Source of the DNA: Novosphingobium guangzhouense | GTDB taxonomy: Bacteria > Pseudomonadota > Alphaproteobacteria > Sphingomonadales > Sphingomonadaceae | Length of the DNA stretch: 64,000 nt | Reading direction: 5' to 3' | Assembly: GCF_002896965.1 (NCBI RefSeq) | Contig: NZ_LYMM01000029.1 | Coordinates: 222,741 to 286,740 of the forward strand | Part shown: piece by piece, positions 43,519 to 52,288 of the stretch | Layout of the letters: every line of letters starts with the position of its first letter | How positions within the stretch are numbered: position 1 is the first letter of the stretch | The notes under the pieces: generated by a model | What the model saw: the letters and a program-made list of their open reading frames with translations, nothing else | Told to the model about the DNA's origin: nothing | The model's database searches: none | Position numbers and translations under genes: made by a program

Positions 43519-44982
43519 TCAGGCTTCGATGGTGTCGCGCACGAAGCGGTCGAGCAGGCGCACGCCGAAGCCGGTCGCGCCCTTGTCCCAGGTGGCGCCG
43601 GGCTTGTCGGTCCACACGGTACCCGCGATGTCGAGATGCGCCCAGGGGGTGTCGTTCTCGATGAAGCGCAGGAGGAACTGCGCCGCCGTGATCGAACCGC
43701 CGAAACGCGGGCCGACGTTCTTGATATCTGCGATCGGGCTGTCGATCATCTTGTCGTAGACCGGGCCCATCGGCATGCGCCACAGGCGGTCGCCCGAAGC
43801 GTTGCCGGCTGCGTTCAGCTCTGCGGCCAGACCGTCATTGTTAGAGAACAGGCCCGCATATTCATGCGCCAGGCTGAGGATGATCGCGCCGGTCAGCGTG
43901 GCAAGGTCGACGATCTTGGCGGGCGAATATTCGCGCTGCACCCAGGTCAACGCATCGCACAGGACAAGGCGGCCTTCGGCATCGGTGTTGATGACCTCGA
44001 TCGTCTGGCCCGACATGGAGGTGACCACGTCACCCGGACGCTGGGCATTACCGTCGGGCATGTTCTCCACAAGGCCGCACACGCCGATGATATTGGCCTT
44101 CGCCTTGCGCAGCGCGAGCGCGAGCATGGTTCCGGCAACCGCGCCGGCACCGCCCATGTCCCACTTCATGTCTTCCATGCCAGCGGCAGGCTTGATCGAG
44201 ATGCCGCCGGTATCGAAGCAGACTCCCTTGCCCACGAAGGCGACGGGCTTTTCACCCTCAGCCCCGCCGAGCCATTCCATGACGAGCAGGCGGGCCGGCT
44301 TCACCGAACCCTGCGCGACGCCAAGCAGCGACCCCATGCCGAGCGCCGCCATCTCCTTGTCGTCCAGCACGCGGATGGTCAGGCCGGAACCTTCCATGCG
44401 GGCCTTGCAGCGTTCCACGAAGCTTTCGGGGTAGATCACGTTCGCAGGCTCGGTGACGAGTTCGCGGGTGAACGAAACGCCCTGCGCGATCGCCTGTTCG
44501 ATCTCCCACACCGCCTCGGTGCCTTCCGGCGCGCCGGCAAGCGCGATTTCGACAAGGCTGGGCTTCGCATCGGCAGCCAGCTTGGTGCGGTAGACATCGT
44601 GGCGCCACGAACGCAGCACCGCGCCGGTCAGCACACTCGCCGCTTCTTCTGTAGACAGGCCCGCGCCCGTCACGTCGAGCGTCAGCGACGTCTCGCCACT
44701 GGTCAGGTACTTGGCCACAACGGCCGCGCCTGCACGTTCGATCGCGCCCTTGCGGTCCGCTGCGCCGGGTTCACCGATGCCGGCCAGAGCCACGCGCACC
44801 ACCTTGCCGCCGCGCTCGACGAAACCTTCGAAGACCTGCCCCGCCTTGCCGGTGAAACGCGCGCGCTTCGCGCCTTCGGCCAGCACCGCTTCGAGATTGG
44901 CGGGCACGGCGTCCTGGTTGACGAGACGCGCGATAACGCCGGAATTCGACTCTTCCGCCGCGCCAAGAAACTGGATCTTCAT
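43519..44982 (-). CDS. pepA: Leucyl aminopeptidase
   Basis: 487 residues from ATG 44982 (MKIQFLGAAEESNSGVIARL). The M17 metal and catalytic residues appear in FVGKGVCFDTGGISIKPAAG, KWDMGGAGAVAGTM and VINTDAEGRLVLCDALTW. It releases N-terminal leucine and other residues in the cytosol. It is divergent from lptD, with 95 bases between starts, and holC follows. Confidence 0.96.
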   Translation of the reverse strand: MKIQFLGAAEESNSGVIARLVNQDAVPANLEAVLAEGAKRARFTGKAGQVFEGFVERGGKVVRVALAGIGEPGAADRKGAIERAGAAVVAKYLTSGETSLTLDVTGAGLSTEEAASVLTGAVLRSWRHDVYRTKLAADAKPSLVEIALAGAPEGTEAVWEIEQAIAQGVSFTRELVTEPANVIYPESFVERCKARMEGSGLTIRVLDDKEMAALGMGSLLGVAQGSVKPARLLVMEWLGGAEGEKPVAFVGKGVCFDTGGISIKPAAGMEDMKWDMGGAGAVAGTMLALALRKAKANIIGVCGLVENMPDGNAQRPGDVVTSMSGQTIEVINTDAEGRLVLCDALTWVQREYSPAKIVDLATLTGAIILSLAHEYAGLFSNNDGLAAELNAAGNASGDRLWRMPMGPVYDKMIDSPIADIKNVGPRFGGSITAAQFLLRFIENDTPWAHLDIAGTVWTDKPGATWDKGATGFGVRLLDRFVRDTIEA

Positions 44983-45077
44983 GGATTCTCCTGGATTTCC
45001 CCGATGAAACGCCGATCTTGTGCGCTTCACCGCATGACTGGATTGCAGTTAGGAGCAGCCGGTGCGATAGGCAACCC

Positions 45078-47405
45078 ATGCTCCCTGCCGTGCAGACCCC
45101 GCTGCAAGCCCCGTTCCGCCGCTTGCGTCCGCTTTCGCTGCACACGCTCGCCATCGGCATGGCGGCGCTCTGCACGCCTCATTTCGCCCTTGCTCAGGAC
45201 GTGGCCCGACCGGTCGAAACCGGCCCGATCAGTGGCGCTCCGGCTGCTCCGCCTGCCTCTACCGGAGAAACCGAACCTGTCGCGTTCGAGGCCGACGAGG
45301 TTCAGTACGAACAGAATAGCGAACTGGTCACGGCCACCGGCAACGTCGTGCTGCGCAGGCGTGATGACAAGGGACAGGTCCAGTCGGTCCGCGCCGACAC
45401 CGTTACCTGGAACCGCCAGAGCGGCAAGATCCTTGCGAACGGCAACGTGCGCATGGTCGACCAGGACGGCAACCAGCTTTACACCGAACAGCTTGAACTG
45501 ACCGACGAACTGAAGACCGGCATGATGGAGAACCTGCTTCTCGTCATGCGTGAAGGCGGCCGCCTTGCCGCCGCTGACGGCCAGCGGATCGCGAACGGCG
45601 ACGTCATTCTCAACAAGGCGGCCTACACCGGCTGCGACGTCACGGACGACGACGGCTGCCCCAAGCGGCCAAGCTGGCGCATCGTTGCCAAGCAGGTCAT
45701 CTATTCGGACGCTCAGAAGCGCGTCCGCTTCAAGGATGCGCGGATCGAACTGTTCAGCGCGGTGCAACTGCCGCTGCTGGGCCTGACGATCAGCACGGAC
45801 GGCGGCGCCGTCTCCGGATTCCTGCTGCCCGACCTGAAATCGAGCCCGTCGAACGGCATCGAGGTCGCGCAGTCCTACTACTGGAAGATCGCCGAGAACC
45901 GCGACCTTACCGGAACGCTCTCGGTCTTCACCGAGGCCGCGCCGATGGCTTCCATCCAGTATCGCGCGCTGACCGACAAGGGCGCTTACCAGATCACCGG
46001 ACTGGCCACCGCCAGCAGCCGTATCCCGATCTACAGCGGCAGCGGCGAAGAAGTGACCAGCGGCGATCGTTCGTTCCGCGGTTACATCTTCGCCAACGGC
46101 CGCTTCCAGCTGGACGAAAACTGGAGCGTGACCGCGTCTATCCGCCGCGCGACCGACCGCACTTTCCTGCGCCGCTACGACAACAACCGCGACGACCGCC
46201 TGCGTTCGATGGTCGAAGTGGAGCGGATCGATCAGGACAGCTACTTCACCATCGCCGGCTATGCCACGCAAACGCTGGTAGCCAGCCGCAAGCAGGGGCT
46301 GATCCCGGTCGCCCTGCCGATGATCGATTACCGCCGCCGCATCGACGACCCGCTGCTGGGCGGCAAGTTCGAACTGCAGGCCAACTCGCTCAACATCAGC
46401 CGCAGTGACGGGCAGGATACCCAGCGCGCTTTCGCCAGCGCACAGTGGTCCTTGCGCCAGCTGACGAACATGGGGCAGGAAATCACGCTCACCGGCCTTG
46501 TGCGCGGGGACGTCTATCACTCGTCGGACAACGCGCTGACGACCGAAGACCTCTATCGCGGTCTTGCCGGATGGCAGGAACGCGGCATCGCGACGGCAGC
46601 CGTAGACGTGAAGTGGCCGCTGGTCGGGCAGGCTTTCGGCGGTACACAAGTGTTGACCCCGCGCGTCCAGCTGGTCGCGTCGCCCCACGTCAGGAACCTG
46701 TCCATTCCCAACGAGGATTCGCGCGCAGTCGATCTCGACACGGGCAACCTCTTCGCGCTCAACCGCTTCCCCGGCTACGACCGGATAGAGGACGGCGTGC
46801 GCTTCACGTATGGCTTCGACTGGCAGTTCGAACGGCCCCGCTGGCGCATCAAGACAACCGTCGGCCAGTCGGTACGGCTGAGCAGCCAGAACAACGTCCT
46901 GCCCGACGGCACCGGCCTGTCCAGCAAGACTTCGGACATCGTCGGCCGCACCGAAATTCGTTATCGCGACTTCCTGAACTTCATCCACCGCTTCCGGCTG
47001 GACAAGGACACGATGGCCGTTCGCCGCAACGAATTCGACGCTGTGATCGGCAATACGCACAGCTATCTCGAACTTGGCTACACGCGCCTCAACCGGAATA
47101 TCGTCAACGATATCGAGGATTTGCAGGATCGTGAGGAACTGCGCGCGGCCGGGCGCATCGCCTTTGCCCGCTACTGGTCGATGTTCGGCTCGGCCGTCGT
47201 CAACATGACCAGCCGCAAGGACAACCCGGAATACGGTTCGAACGGCTTCCAGCCGCTGCGCACCCGCTTCGGCGCGGCCTACGAGGATGACTGTATTCAG
47301 ATCTCCCTCACCTGGCGGCGCGACTATGTGGCGCTGGGCGATGTGAAGCGGGGCGACTCCTTCCAGCTGGGGTTCTCGCTGAAGAACCTTGGCGGCGGAA
47401 TCTGA
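45078..47405 (+). CDS. lptD: LPS-assembly outer-membrane protein LptD
   Basis: 775 residues from ATG 45078. A signal peptide ends near HFALAQDV, the periplasmic OstA domain (about residues 60-200) has VAFEADEVQYEQNSELVTAT, and the C-terminal two thirds form the outer-membrane barrel, ending EDDCIQISLTWRRDYVALGD then GFSLKNLGGGI. With LptE (not seen) it inserts lipopolysaccharide into the outer leaflet. It heads the conserved lptD-surA-pdxA-ksgA order. Confidence 0.95.
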   Translation: MLPAVQTPLQAPFRRLRPLSLHTLAIGMAALCTPHFALAQDVARPVETGPISGAPAAPPASTGETEPVAFEADEVQYEQNSELVTATGNVVLRRRDDKGQVQSVRADTVTWNRQSGKILANGNVRMVDQDGNQLYTEQLELTDELKTGMMENLLLVMREGGRLAAADGQRIANGDVILNKAAYTGCDVTDDDGCPKRPSWRIVAKQVIYSDAQKRVRFKDARIELFSAVQLPLLGLTISTDGGAVSGFLLPDLKSSPSNGIEVAQSYYWKIAENRDLTGTLSVFTEAAPMASIQYRALTDKGAYQITGLATASSRIPIYSGSGEEVTSGDRSFRGYIFANGRFQLDENWSVTASIRRATDRTFLRRYDNNRDDRLRSMVEVERIDQDSYFTIAGYATQTLVASRKQGLIPVALPMIDYRRRIDDPLLGGKFELQANSLNISRSDGQDTQRAFASAQWSLRQLTNMGQEITLTGLVRGDVYHSSDNALTTEDLYRGLAGWQERGIATAAVDVKWPLVGQAFGGTQVLTPRVQLVASPHVRNLSIPNEDSRAVDLDTGNLFALNRFPGYDRIEDGVRFTYGFDWQFERPRWRIKTTVGQSVRLSSQNNVLPDGTGLSSKTSDIVGRTEIRYRDFLNFIHRFRLDKDTMAVRRNEFDAVIGNTHSYLELGYTRLNRNIVNDIEDLQDREELRAAGRIAFARYWSMFGSAVVNMTSRKDNPEYGSNGFQPLRTRFGAAYEDDCIQISLTWRRDYVALGDVKRGDSFQLGFSLKNLGGGI

Positions 47406-47622
47406 ACCATCATGGAGGGAGCGTCCTGAAAAGGAGCATCCTGACGCATTCGAGCAAAGATTGGCACATCCCGGCAAAGCCGCTATCGGGTGTGCTCATT
47501 TTCGGTTAAGCCGCCTCGCGGCAGGTGTGACTTAACAATACGGCGGCAAATCCTCGGATATGAGGGTTTCCGCCGATGATGTACCGCCCCACGGGCCGGT
47601 CGAAAACGGGATTGATACCACG

Positions 47623-48969
47623 GTGCAAGCAGTTAACCGCAAGTTCCTCAAGCGCGCCTTCCTCTGCGTCGGCGGCCTCGCCGCACTCTCGACCGCTCTG
47701 ACCGTTCAGGCCCAATCCGCGCCGCAAGGTGAGATTTCGATCCCTGACGACGTGAAGATTTTCGGCAACGACAACCCCAACATGCGCCGCGCCACTGCGG
47801 TCGTGAACGGCGACGTGATCACGGGAACCGACGTCGACCAGCGCCTTGCGCTGCTGGTCGCGGCCAATCAGGGCAAGATCGACGAAGAGGAAATCAAGCG
47901 CCTGCGCCTGCAGATCCTGCGCAACCTGATCGATGAAACGCTGCAGATCCAGGAAGCCAAGGCCGCCGACGTCGCCGTCGACGATGCGGAGGTCAACCAG
48001 TCCTACGCGCGCGTTGCGCAGCAGAACTTCGGCCAGAACACCTCGGCCATGGATGCCTACCTCAAGCGTGTCGGTTCCTCGCCGGATTCGCTCAAGCGCC
48101 AGATTCGCGGCGAACTTTCCTGGCAGCGCCTGCTTCAGCGCAATGTGCAGCCGTTCATCAACGTCTCCGACGATGAAGTGAACGACGTGCTGGCGCGCCT
48201 CAAGGCCGCCAAGGGCACGGACGAGTACCGCCTCGGCGAAATCTACCTCGCCGCGTCGCCCGAAGCGCGCGAACAGGTGTACCAGAACGCCACGCAGATC
48301 GTGCAGCAGCTCAAGCAGGGCGGCAGCTTCGTCGCCTATGCGCGCCAGTATTCGCAGGCAAGCACGGCGTCGGTCGGCGGCGACCTTGGCTGGGTGCGTC
48401 TCGCGCAGCTTCCCACCGAACTGCAGGCCGTCGCACGTGAGATGGAATCCGGCCAGCTCGTCGGCCCGATCGAAGTGCCCGGCGGCTTCGACATCCTCTA
48501 CCTGATCGACAAGCGGCAGGTTCTTACCGCCGATCCGCGCGATGCGGTGCTGGCGCTCAAGCAGATCTCACTCCCCTTCCCCAAGGGTGTAAGCGAGGCA
48601 GAGGCTGGCAAGCGCGCCGAAGCGTTCCAGAACGCCATGAAGGCGGCCAAGGGCTGCGGCGACGTCGACGGCATCGCAAAGAGCGTAGGCGCATCCGTCG
48701 TGACCAACGACCAGGTCAAGGCGCGCGATCTTCCGGCGCAGATCCAGAACTCGATCCTGCAGCTTTCGCCCGGCGAGACGCTTCCGCCGTTCGGCTCGCT
48801 GGAAGACGGCGTGCGTATCCTCATGCTCTGCGGCCGCGACGATCCGCAGACCGAAAGCGGCCCGAGCTTCGAACAGCTTCAGGCCCAGCTTGAAGACGAC
48901 CGCGTCAACAAGCGCGCGCAGACCTACCTGCGCGATCTTCGCCGTGACGCCGTCATCGAATACAACTGA
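47623..48969 (+). CDS. surA: Periplasmic chaperone/peptidyl-prolyl isomerase SurA
   Basis: About 448 residues from GTG 47623, which places the basic signal peptide (NRKFLKRAFLCVGGLAALST) at the N-terminus; ATG 47560 is an in-frame alternative. The chaperone domain carries the ATAVVNGDVITGTDVDQRLA start and LRLQILRNLIDETLQIQEAK. A parvulin-type PPIase domain follows (YRLGEIYLAASPEAREQVYQ, then FVAYARQYSQASTASVGGDL). It helps fold outer-membrane proteins including LptD, encoded just upstream. Confidence 0.92.
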   Translation: MQAVNRKFLKRAFLCVGGLAALSTALTVQAQSAPQGEISIPDDVKIFGNDNPNMRRATAVVNGDVITGTDVDQRLALLVAANQGKIDEEEIKRLRLQILRNLIDETLQIQEAKAADVAVDDAEVNQSYARVAQQNFGQNTSAMDAYLKRVGSSPDSLKRQIRGELSWQRLLQRNVQPFINVSDDEVNDVLARLKAAKGTDEYRLGEIYLAASPEAREQVYQNATQIVQQLKQGGSFVAYARQYSQASTASVGGDLGWVRLAQLPTELQAVAREMESGQLVGPIEVPGGFDILYLIDKRQVLTADPRDAVLALKQISLPFPKGVSEAEAGKRAEAFQNAMKAAKGCGDVDGIAKSVGASVVTNDQVKARDLPAQIQNSILQLSPGETLPPFGSLEDGVRILMLCGRDDPQTESGPSFEQLQAQLEDDRVNKRAQTYLRDLRRDAVIEYN

Positions 48970-48976
48970 TCGGGAC

Positions 48977-49987
48977 ATGGCGGCACCGCTCGCTGTATCG
49001 TTGGGCGATCCCGCCGGGATCGCCCCAGAGGTGATCGCCGAAAGCTGGCTGCGGCGCGAGGAAGAACACCTCGCGCCGTTCTTCGTGGTAGGCGGTGCGC
49101 AAGTGCTGCGCGCAGCAGCGAATTCGCGCGGTATCGACCTGCCGATCGTATCGATCTTCACGCCGGGCGAAGCAGCGGACGTGTTCGGCTCTGCGCTCCC
49201 CCTACTGGGCGGAGAGGACTGCACGCCCACATTCGGCGAACCAACCATCGAAGGCGCAACGCTTGCGCTCCACTCGCTGACCTCTGCCACTGCGCTCGCG
49301 CTGTCAGGTGAAGCGGGGGCGGTCGTCACCGGCCCCATCGCCAAGTCGAAGCTCGCAGAAGTCGGCTTCACCCAGCCAGGCCAGACCGAATTCCTTGCCG
49401 ACGCTTGCAGCCTGCCGCACGAAGCAGCCGTGATGATGCTGGCCGGACCGAGCCTTCGCACCGTGCCACTGACAGTCCACGAAGCGTTGTCGGCGGTCCC
49501 CGCCCTCGTCACGCGCGACCTTATCGAGAGCAAGGCCCGCATCGTCGCCCGCGCGCTGGCTCGCGATTTCGGCCTGCCATCGCCGCGCATCGCCGTTACC
49601 GGCCTCAATCCCCATGCGGGTGAGGACGGGCGCATGGGCACCGAGGATCGCGACGTGATCGTCCCTGCCCTCGCCACGCTGCAAGCCGAAGGGCTTGCCG
49701 TCACCGGCCCACACCCCGCCGATGCCCTCTTCGCCGCCCATGCGCGCGATGGGTATGATGTGGCGCTGTGCATGTATCACGATCAGGCTCTGATCCCGAT
49801 CAAGACGCTGGATTTCGATCAGGGCGTCAACGTCACGCTCGGCCTGCCGATCGTGCGCACTTCGCCCGATCACGGCACCGCATTCCCCATCGCCGGCAAG
49901 GGCGTCGCCAGCCCCGGCGCCATGATCGCCGCGATCCGCATGGCCGGCGAATGCGCCGCGCGCAGGACCGTACAGAAAGCCGCATGA
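48977..49987 (+). CDS. pdxA: 4-hydroxythreonine-4-phosphate dehydrogenase
   Basis: 336 residues from ATG 48977 (MAAPLAVSLGDPAGIAPEVI). Landmarks are VVTGPIAKSKLAEVGF, GQTEFLADAC, VTGLNPHAGEDGRMGTED, the metal-site histidine in CMYHDQALIPIKTLDF and SPDHGTAFPIAGKG. It is the pyridoxal-phosphate pathway dehydrogenase. Its stop overlaps ksgA by four bases (ATGA). The start lies eight bases after the surA stop. Confidence 0.96.
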   Translation: MAAPLAVSLGDPAGIAPEVIAESWLRREEEHLAPFFVVGGAQVLRAAANSRGIDLPIVSIFTPGEAADVFGSALPLLGGEDCTPTFGEPTIEGATLALHSLTSATALALSGEAGAVVTGPIAKSKLAEVGFTQPGQTEFLADACSLPHEAAVMMLAGPSLRTVPLTVHEALSAVPALVTRDLIESKARIVARALARDFGLPSPRIAVTGLNPHAGEDGRMGTEDRDVIVPALATLQAEGLAVTGPHPADALFAAHARDGYDVALCMYHDQALIPIKTLDFDQGVNVTLGLPIVRTSPDHGTAFPIAGKGVASPGAMIAAIRMAGECAARRTVQKAA

Positions 49988-50808
49988 CCACCCTTCCTCC
50001 CTTACGCGAAGTCATCGCCCGTCACGGCCTTTCGGCCTCCAAGTCGCTGGGCCAGAACTTCCTTTTCGATGAGCAATTGCTCGATCGCATCGCCGCGATT
50101 CCCGGATCGCTGGACGGCAAGGATGTGCTGGAAGTCGGCCCCGGCCCCGGCGGCCTGACCCGCGCCCTGCTGCGGGCAGGCGCCAACGTCACCGCCATCG
50201 AGATGGACCGCCGCTGCCTTCCCGCCCTTGCCGAACTGGCAGAGGCGTTTCCCGGCAAGCTCAAGGTGATCGAGGGCGACGCGCTCAAGGTTGATCCCCG
50301 CACGCTGTTTGCCGGCGAATATCACATCCTTTCCAATCTTCCCTACAACGTCGGCACCGCGCTGTTCACCGGCTGGCTCTCCGGAGAGGCGTGGCCGCCG
50401 CAGTGGGCTTCGCTGACGCTGATGTTCCAGGAGGAAGTCGCCCGCCGCATCGTAGCCGAACCGGATACTTCCGCTTATGGGCGCCTTGCGGTGCTGGCGC
50501 AGTCGCGCTCGAAGGCAAAGCTCGCGATGAAGGTCCACCGCAGCGCCTTCACGCCGCCGCCCAAGGTAATGTCCGCCATCGTCCACGTGACACCCGCAGA
50601 TGCGCCCGAGGGCGTGTCGATGCGTGTGTTGGAACGCGTGACCGAAGGTGCTTTCGGCCAACGCCGCAAGATGCTGCGCCAAAGCCTCAAGGGCGTGTCC
50701 GGCGCGCTGGATGCGTTGGACGGCCTTGGCATCGATCCCCAGCGCCGTGCGGAAACGCTGACGGTCGCAGAGTTCGTGAGCGTGGCCAAGGCGCTGACGA
50801 AGGGCTGA
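49984..50808 (+). CDS. ksgA: 16S rRNA (adenine1518/1519-N6)-dimethyltransferase
   Basis: 274 residues from ATG 49984 (MTTLPPLREVIARHGLSASK). Motifs: LGQNFLFD, motif I LEVGPGPGGLTRAL, motif IV SNLPYNVGTALF and C-terminal FGQRRKMLRQSLKG. It dimethylates two adjacent adenines in 16S rRNA and acts as a late 30S checkpoint. It is the last gene of the lptD cluster. Confidence 0.97.
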   Translation: MTTLPPLREVIARHGLSASKSLGQNFLFDEQLLDRIAAIPGSLDGKDVLEVGPGPGGLTRALLRAGANVTAIEMDRRCLPALAELAEAFPGKLKVIEGDALKVDPRTLFAGEYHILSNLPYNVGTALFTGWLSGEAWPPQWASLTLMFQEEVARRIVAEPDTSAYGRLAVLAQSRSKAKLAMKVHRSAFTPPPKVMSAIVHVTPADAPEGVSMRVLERVTEGAFGQRRKMLRQSLKGVSGALDALDGLGIDPQRRAETLTVAEFVSVAKALTKG

Positions 50809-50826
50809 CCGCCCGCTGCGCCTCGC

Positions 50827-51186
50827 TCACTGATACCGCAGCGTCTTTTCGAAACCTTCGTTCGCCTTGGTCATCTTGGCCAGCTTGCGCAGCTGACTGC
50901 GGACATTGCGCTGGAAACGGGCATCATCATAGATGCCTGTTACCCGGTATTCGTCCTGAGCGATCAGGTCCTTGATCCGCGCAGCGAAGGTGGTCTGGCT
51001 ATTCAGGCAGTCCGCCGCTTTCAGCGTCCTGCAGACCCATTCTTCGGCCGCTGCCTTGTCATAGTCGTCCTGCGCCTCATAACCGCGCCTGTCCGCTGCC
51101 GCCTGATCAAGCTTCGATGCCTCGAACCGGCGCTCCAGCCACGTTCGCACTTGCGCTGCATCCCAAACCTTCGACGCACTATTCAT
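50827..51186 (-). CDS. Helical protein of unknown function
   Basis: 119 residues from ATG 51186 with GGAG upstream (MNSASKVWDAAQVRTWLERR). Mostly helical and charged, with two cysteines (EWVCRTLKAADCLNSQTTFA) and a positively charged end (RNVRSQLRKLAKMTKANEGF). No signal peptide or membrane helix. Not recognised. Convergent with ksgA. Confidence 0.65.
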   Translation of the reverse strand: MNSASKVWDAAQVRTWLERRFEASKLDQAAADRRGYEAQDDYDKAAAEEWVCRTLKAADCLNSQTTFAARIKDLIAQDEYRVTGIYDDARFQRNVRSQLRKLAKMTKANEGFEKTLRYQ

Positions 51187-51226
51187 CGTATTCTCCAAAC
51201 CCGACCCGCCATAGCCACCCTCAACG

Positions 51227-51264
51227 AAAAAGGCCCGCCCTGCATCGCAGGACGGGCCATTTTT
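51227..51264. terminator. Bidirectional terminator between the 119-codon gene and secF
   Basis: GGCCCGcCCTGC-atc-GCAGGaCGGGCC (51232-51258) forms a strong hairpin flanked by A5 (51227-51231) and T5 (51260-51264). On the minus strand it ends secF transcription. Confidence 0.9.
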
Positions 51265-51283
51265 CCAACCGCAACCTGACGGA

Positions 51284-52273
51284 TCAGGGCTGGGGCTGAC
51301 CGCGTTCGCGGGCCAGACGCTCCTGCCGGTCGATTGCCGATTCGGTCTGCACGAAGCTGTCCGACTTCACGCCCAGCCAGATCAGGATCGGCGCGGACAT
51401 GAAGATCGAGCTGTACGTACCGATGAAGATACCCAGCGTGATGGCGGCGGTGAAGCCGAAGATCACGTCCGGCCCCAGCAACAGCAGCGCCACAAGCATG
51501 ATCAGGATCGACAGCGAGGTGACCACCGTGCGCGACAGCGTCTCGTTCACCGAAAGGTCAAGCAATTCGGCCATCGGCATGCGGCGATGTTTCTTCAGGT
51601 TCTCGCGGATGCGGTCGTAGACCACGATCTTGTCGTTCAGCGAGTAGCCCAGCAGCGTCAACAGCGCGGCAACGATGTTGAGGTCGAACTCCATCTGCGT
51701 CAGCGAGAACATGCCCACCGTCAGCAGGATGTCCTGCACCAGCGCGAACAATGCACCGGCCGCGAACTGCCATTCGAAGCGCACCCAGATGTAGATCGAG
51801 ATGCAGACCATCGCCAGGCTGAGCGCCAGCACGCCGGTCTTTAGCAGTTCGCCCGAGACCTTGCCCGACACCGAATCGACACCGTCGATGCGCGCGTCGG
51901 GGAAGGTCTTCTTCACCGAAGTGGTGATCTTCTGCGCCATCGCGTCGGCCAGTTGCGGCTGCGATTCGGTGCCATCGGGCAGCTTCATGCGCAGCGAGAC
52001 TTCGTTCGGCTTGCCGAAAGTCTGCACCACCGGCTCGCCATAGCCGAGCTTGCCGACCGCCTCGGTCAGCGCGTCCACCGGAGCGGTCGCGCTGCGCTCG
52101 AACGTCACGCGGATCATCTGGCCGCCGACGAAGTCGACACCCAGGTTCAGGCCATGCGTGAACAGCAGCACTACGGACGCGATCATCAGCAAGATGTTGC
52201 TGATGAAGAACGGCCACTGCCACTTCAGGAAGTGGATGTTGGTGTTGTCGGGAATAAGCTTCAGGAGCTTCAT
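51284..52273 (-). CDS. secF: Protein translocase subunit SecF
   Basis: 329 residues with six helices. Helix 1 (FISNILLMIASVVLLFTHGL), the NLGVDFVGGQMIRVTFE periplasmic segment and the conserved LTLLGYSLNDKIVVYDRIRE, LSRTVVTSLSILIMLVALLL and LGPDVIFGFTAAITLGIFIG are all SecF. With SecD it drives late stages of preprotein translocation. A 15-base gap separates it from secD. Confidence 0.96.
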   Translation of the reverse strand: MKLLKLIPDNTNIHFLKWQWPFFISNILLMIASVVLLFTHGLNLGVDFVGGQMIRVTFERSATAPVDALTEAVGKLGYGEPVVQTFGKPNEVSLRMKLPDGTESQPQLADAMAQKITTSVKKTFPDARIDGVDSVSGKVSGELLKTGVLALSLAMVCISIYIWVRFEWQFAAGALFALVQDILLTVGMFSLTQMEFDLNIVAALLTLLGYSLNDKIVVYDRIRENLKKHRRMPMAELLDLSVNETLSRTVVTSLSILIMLVALLLLGPDVIFGFTAAITLGIFIGTYSSIFMSAPILIWLGVKSDSFVQTESAIDRQERLARERGQPQP

Positions 52274-52288
52274 TTCAAATCTCCGCGC

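Noticed and set aside
43486..45501. 671-codon plus-strand frame across pepA and the start of lptD
   Set aside because: Mirror of pepA; no recognisable domain and it runs through the lptD start in another frame.
45027..47477. Very long open frame (816 codons) on the minus strand opposite lptD
   Set aside because: It is the mirror of the lptD gene, whose protein has a clear signal peptide, OstA domain and barrel. The antisense product is low-complexity with no family features; long mirror frames are common at high GC.
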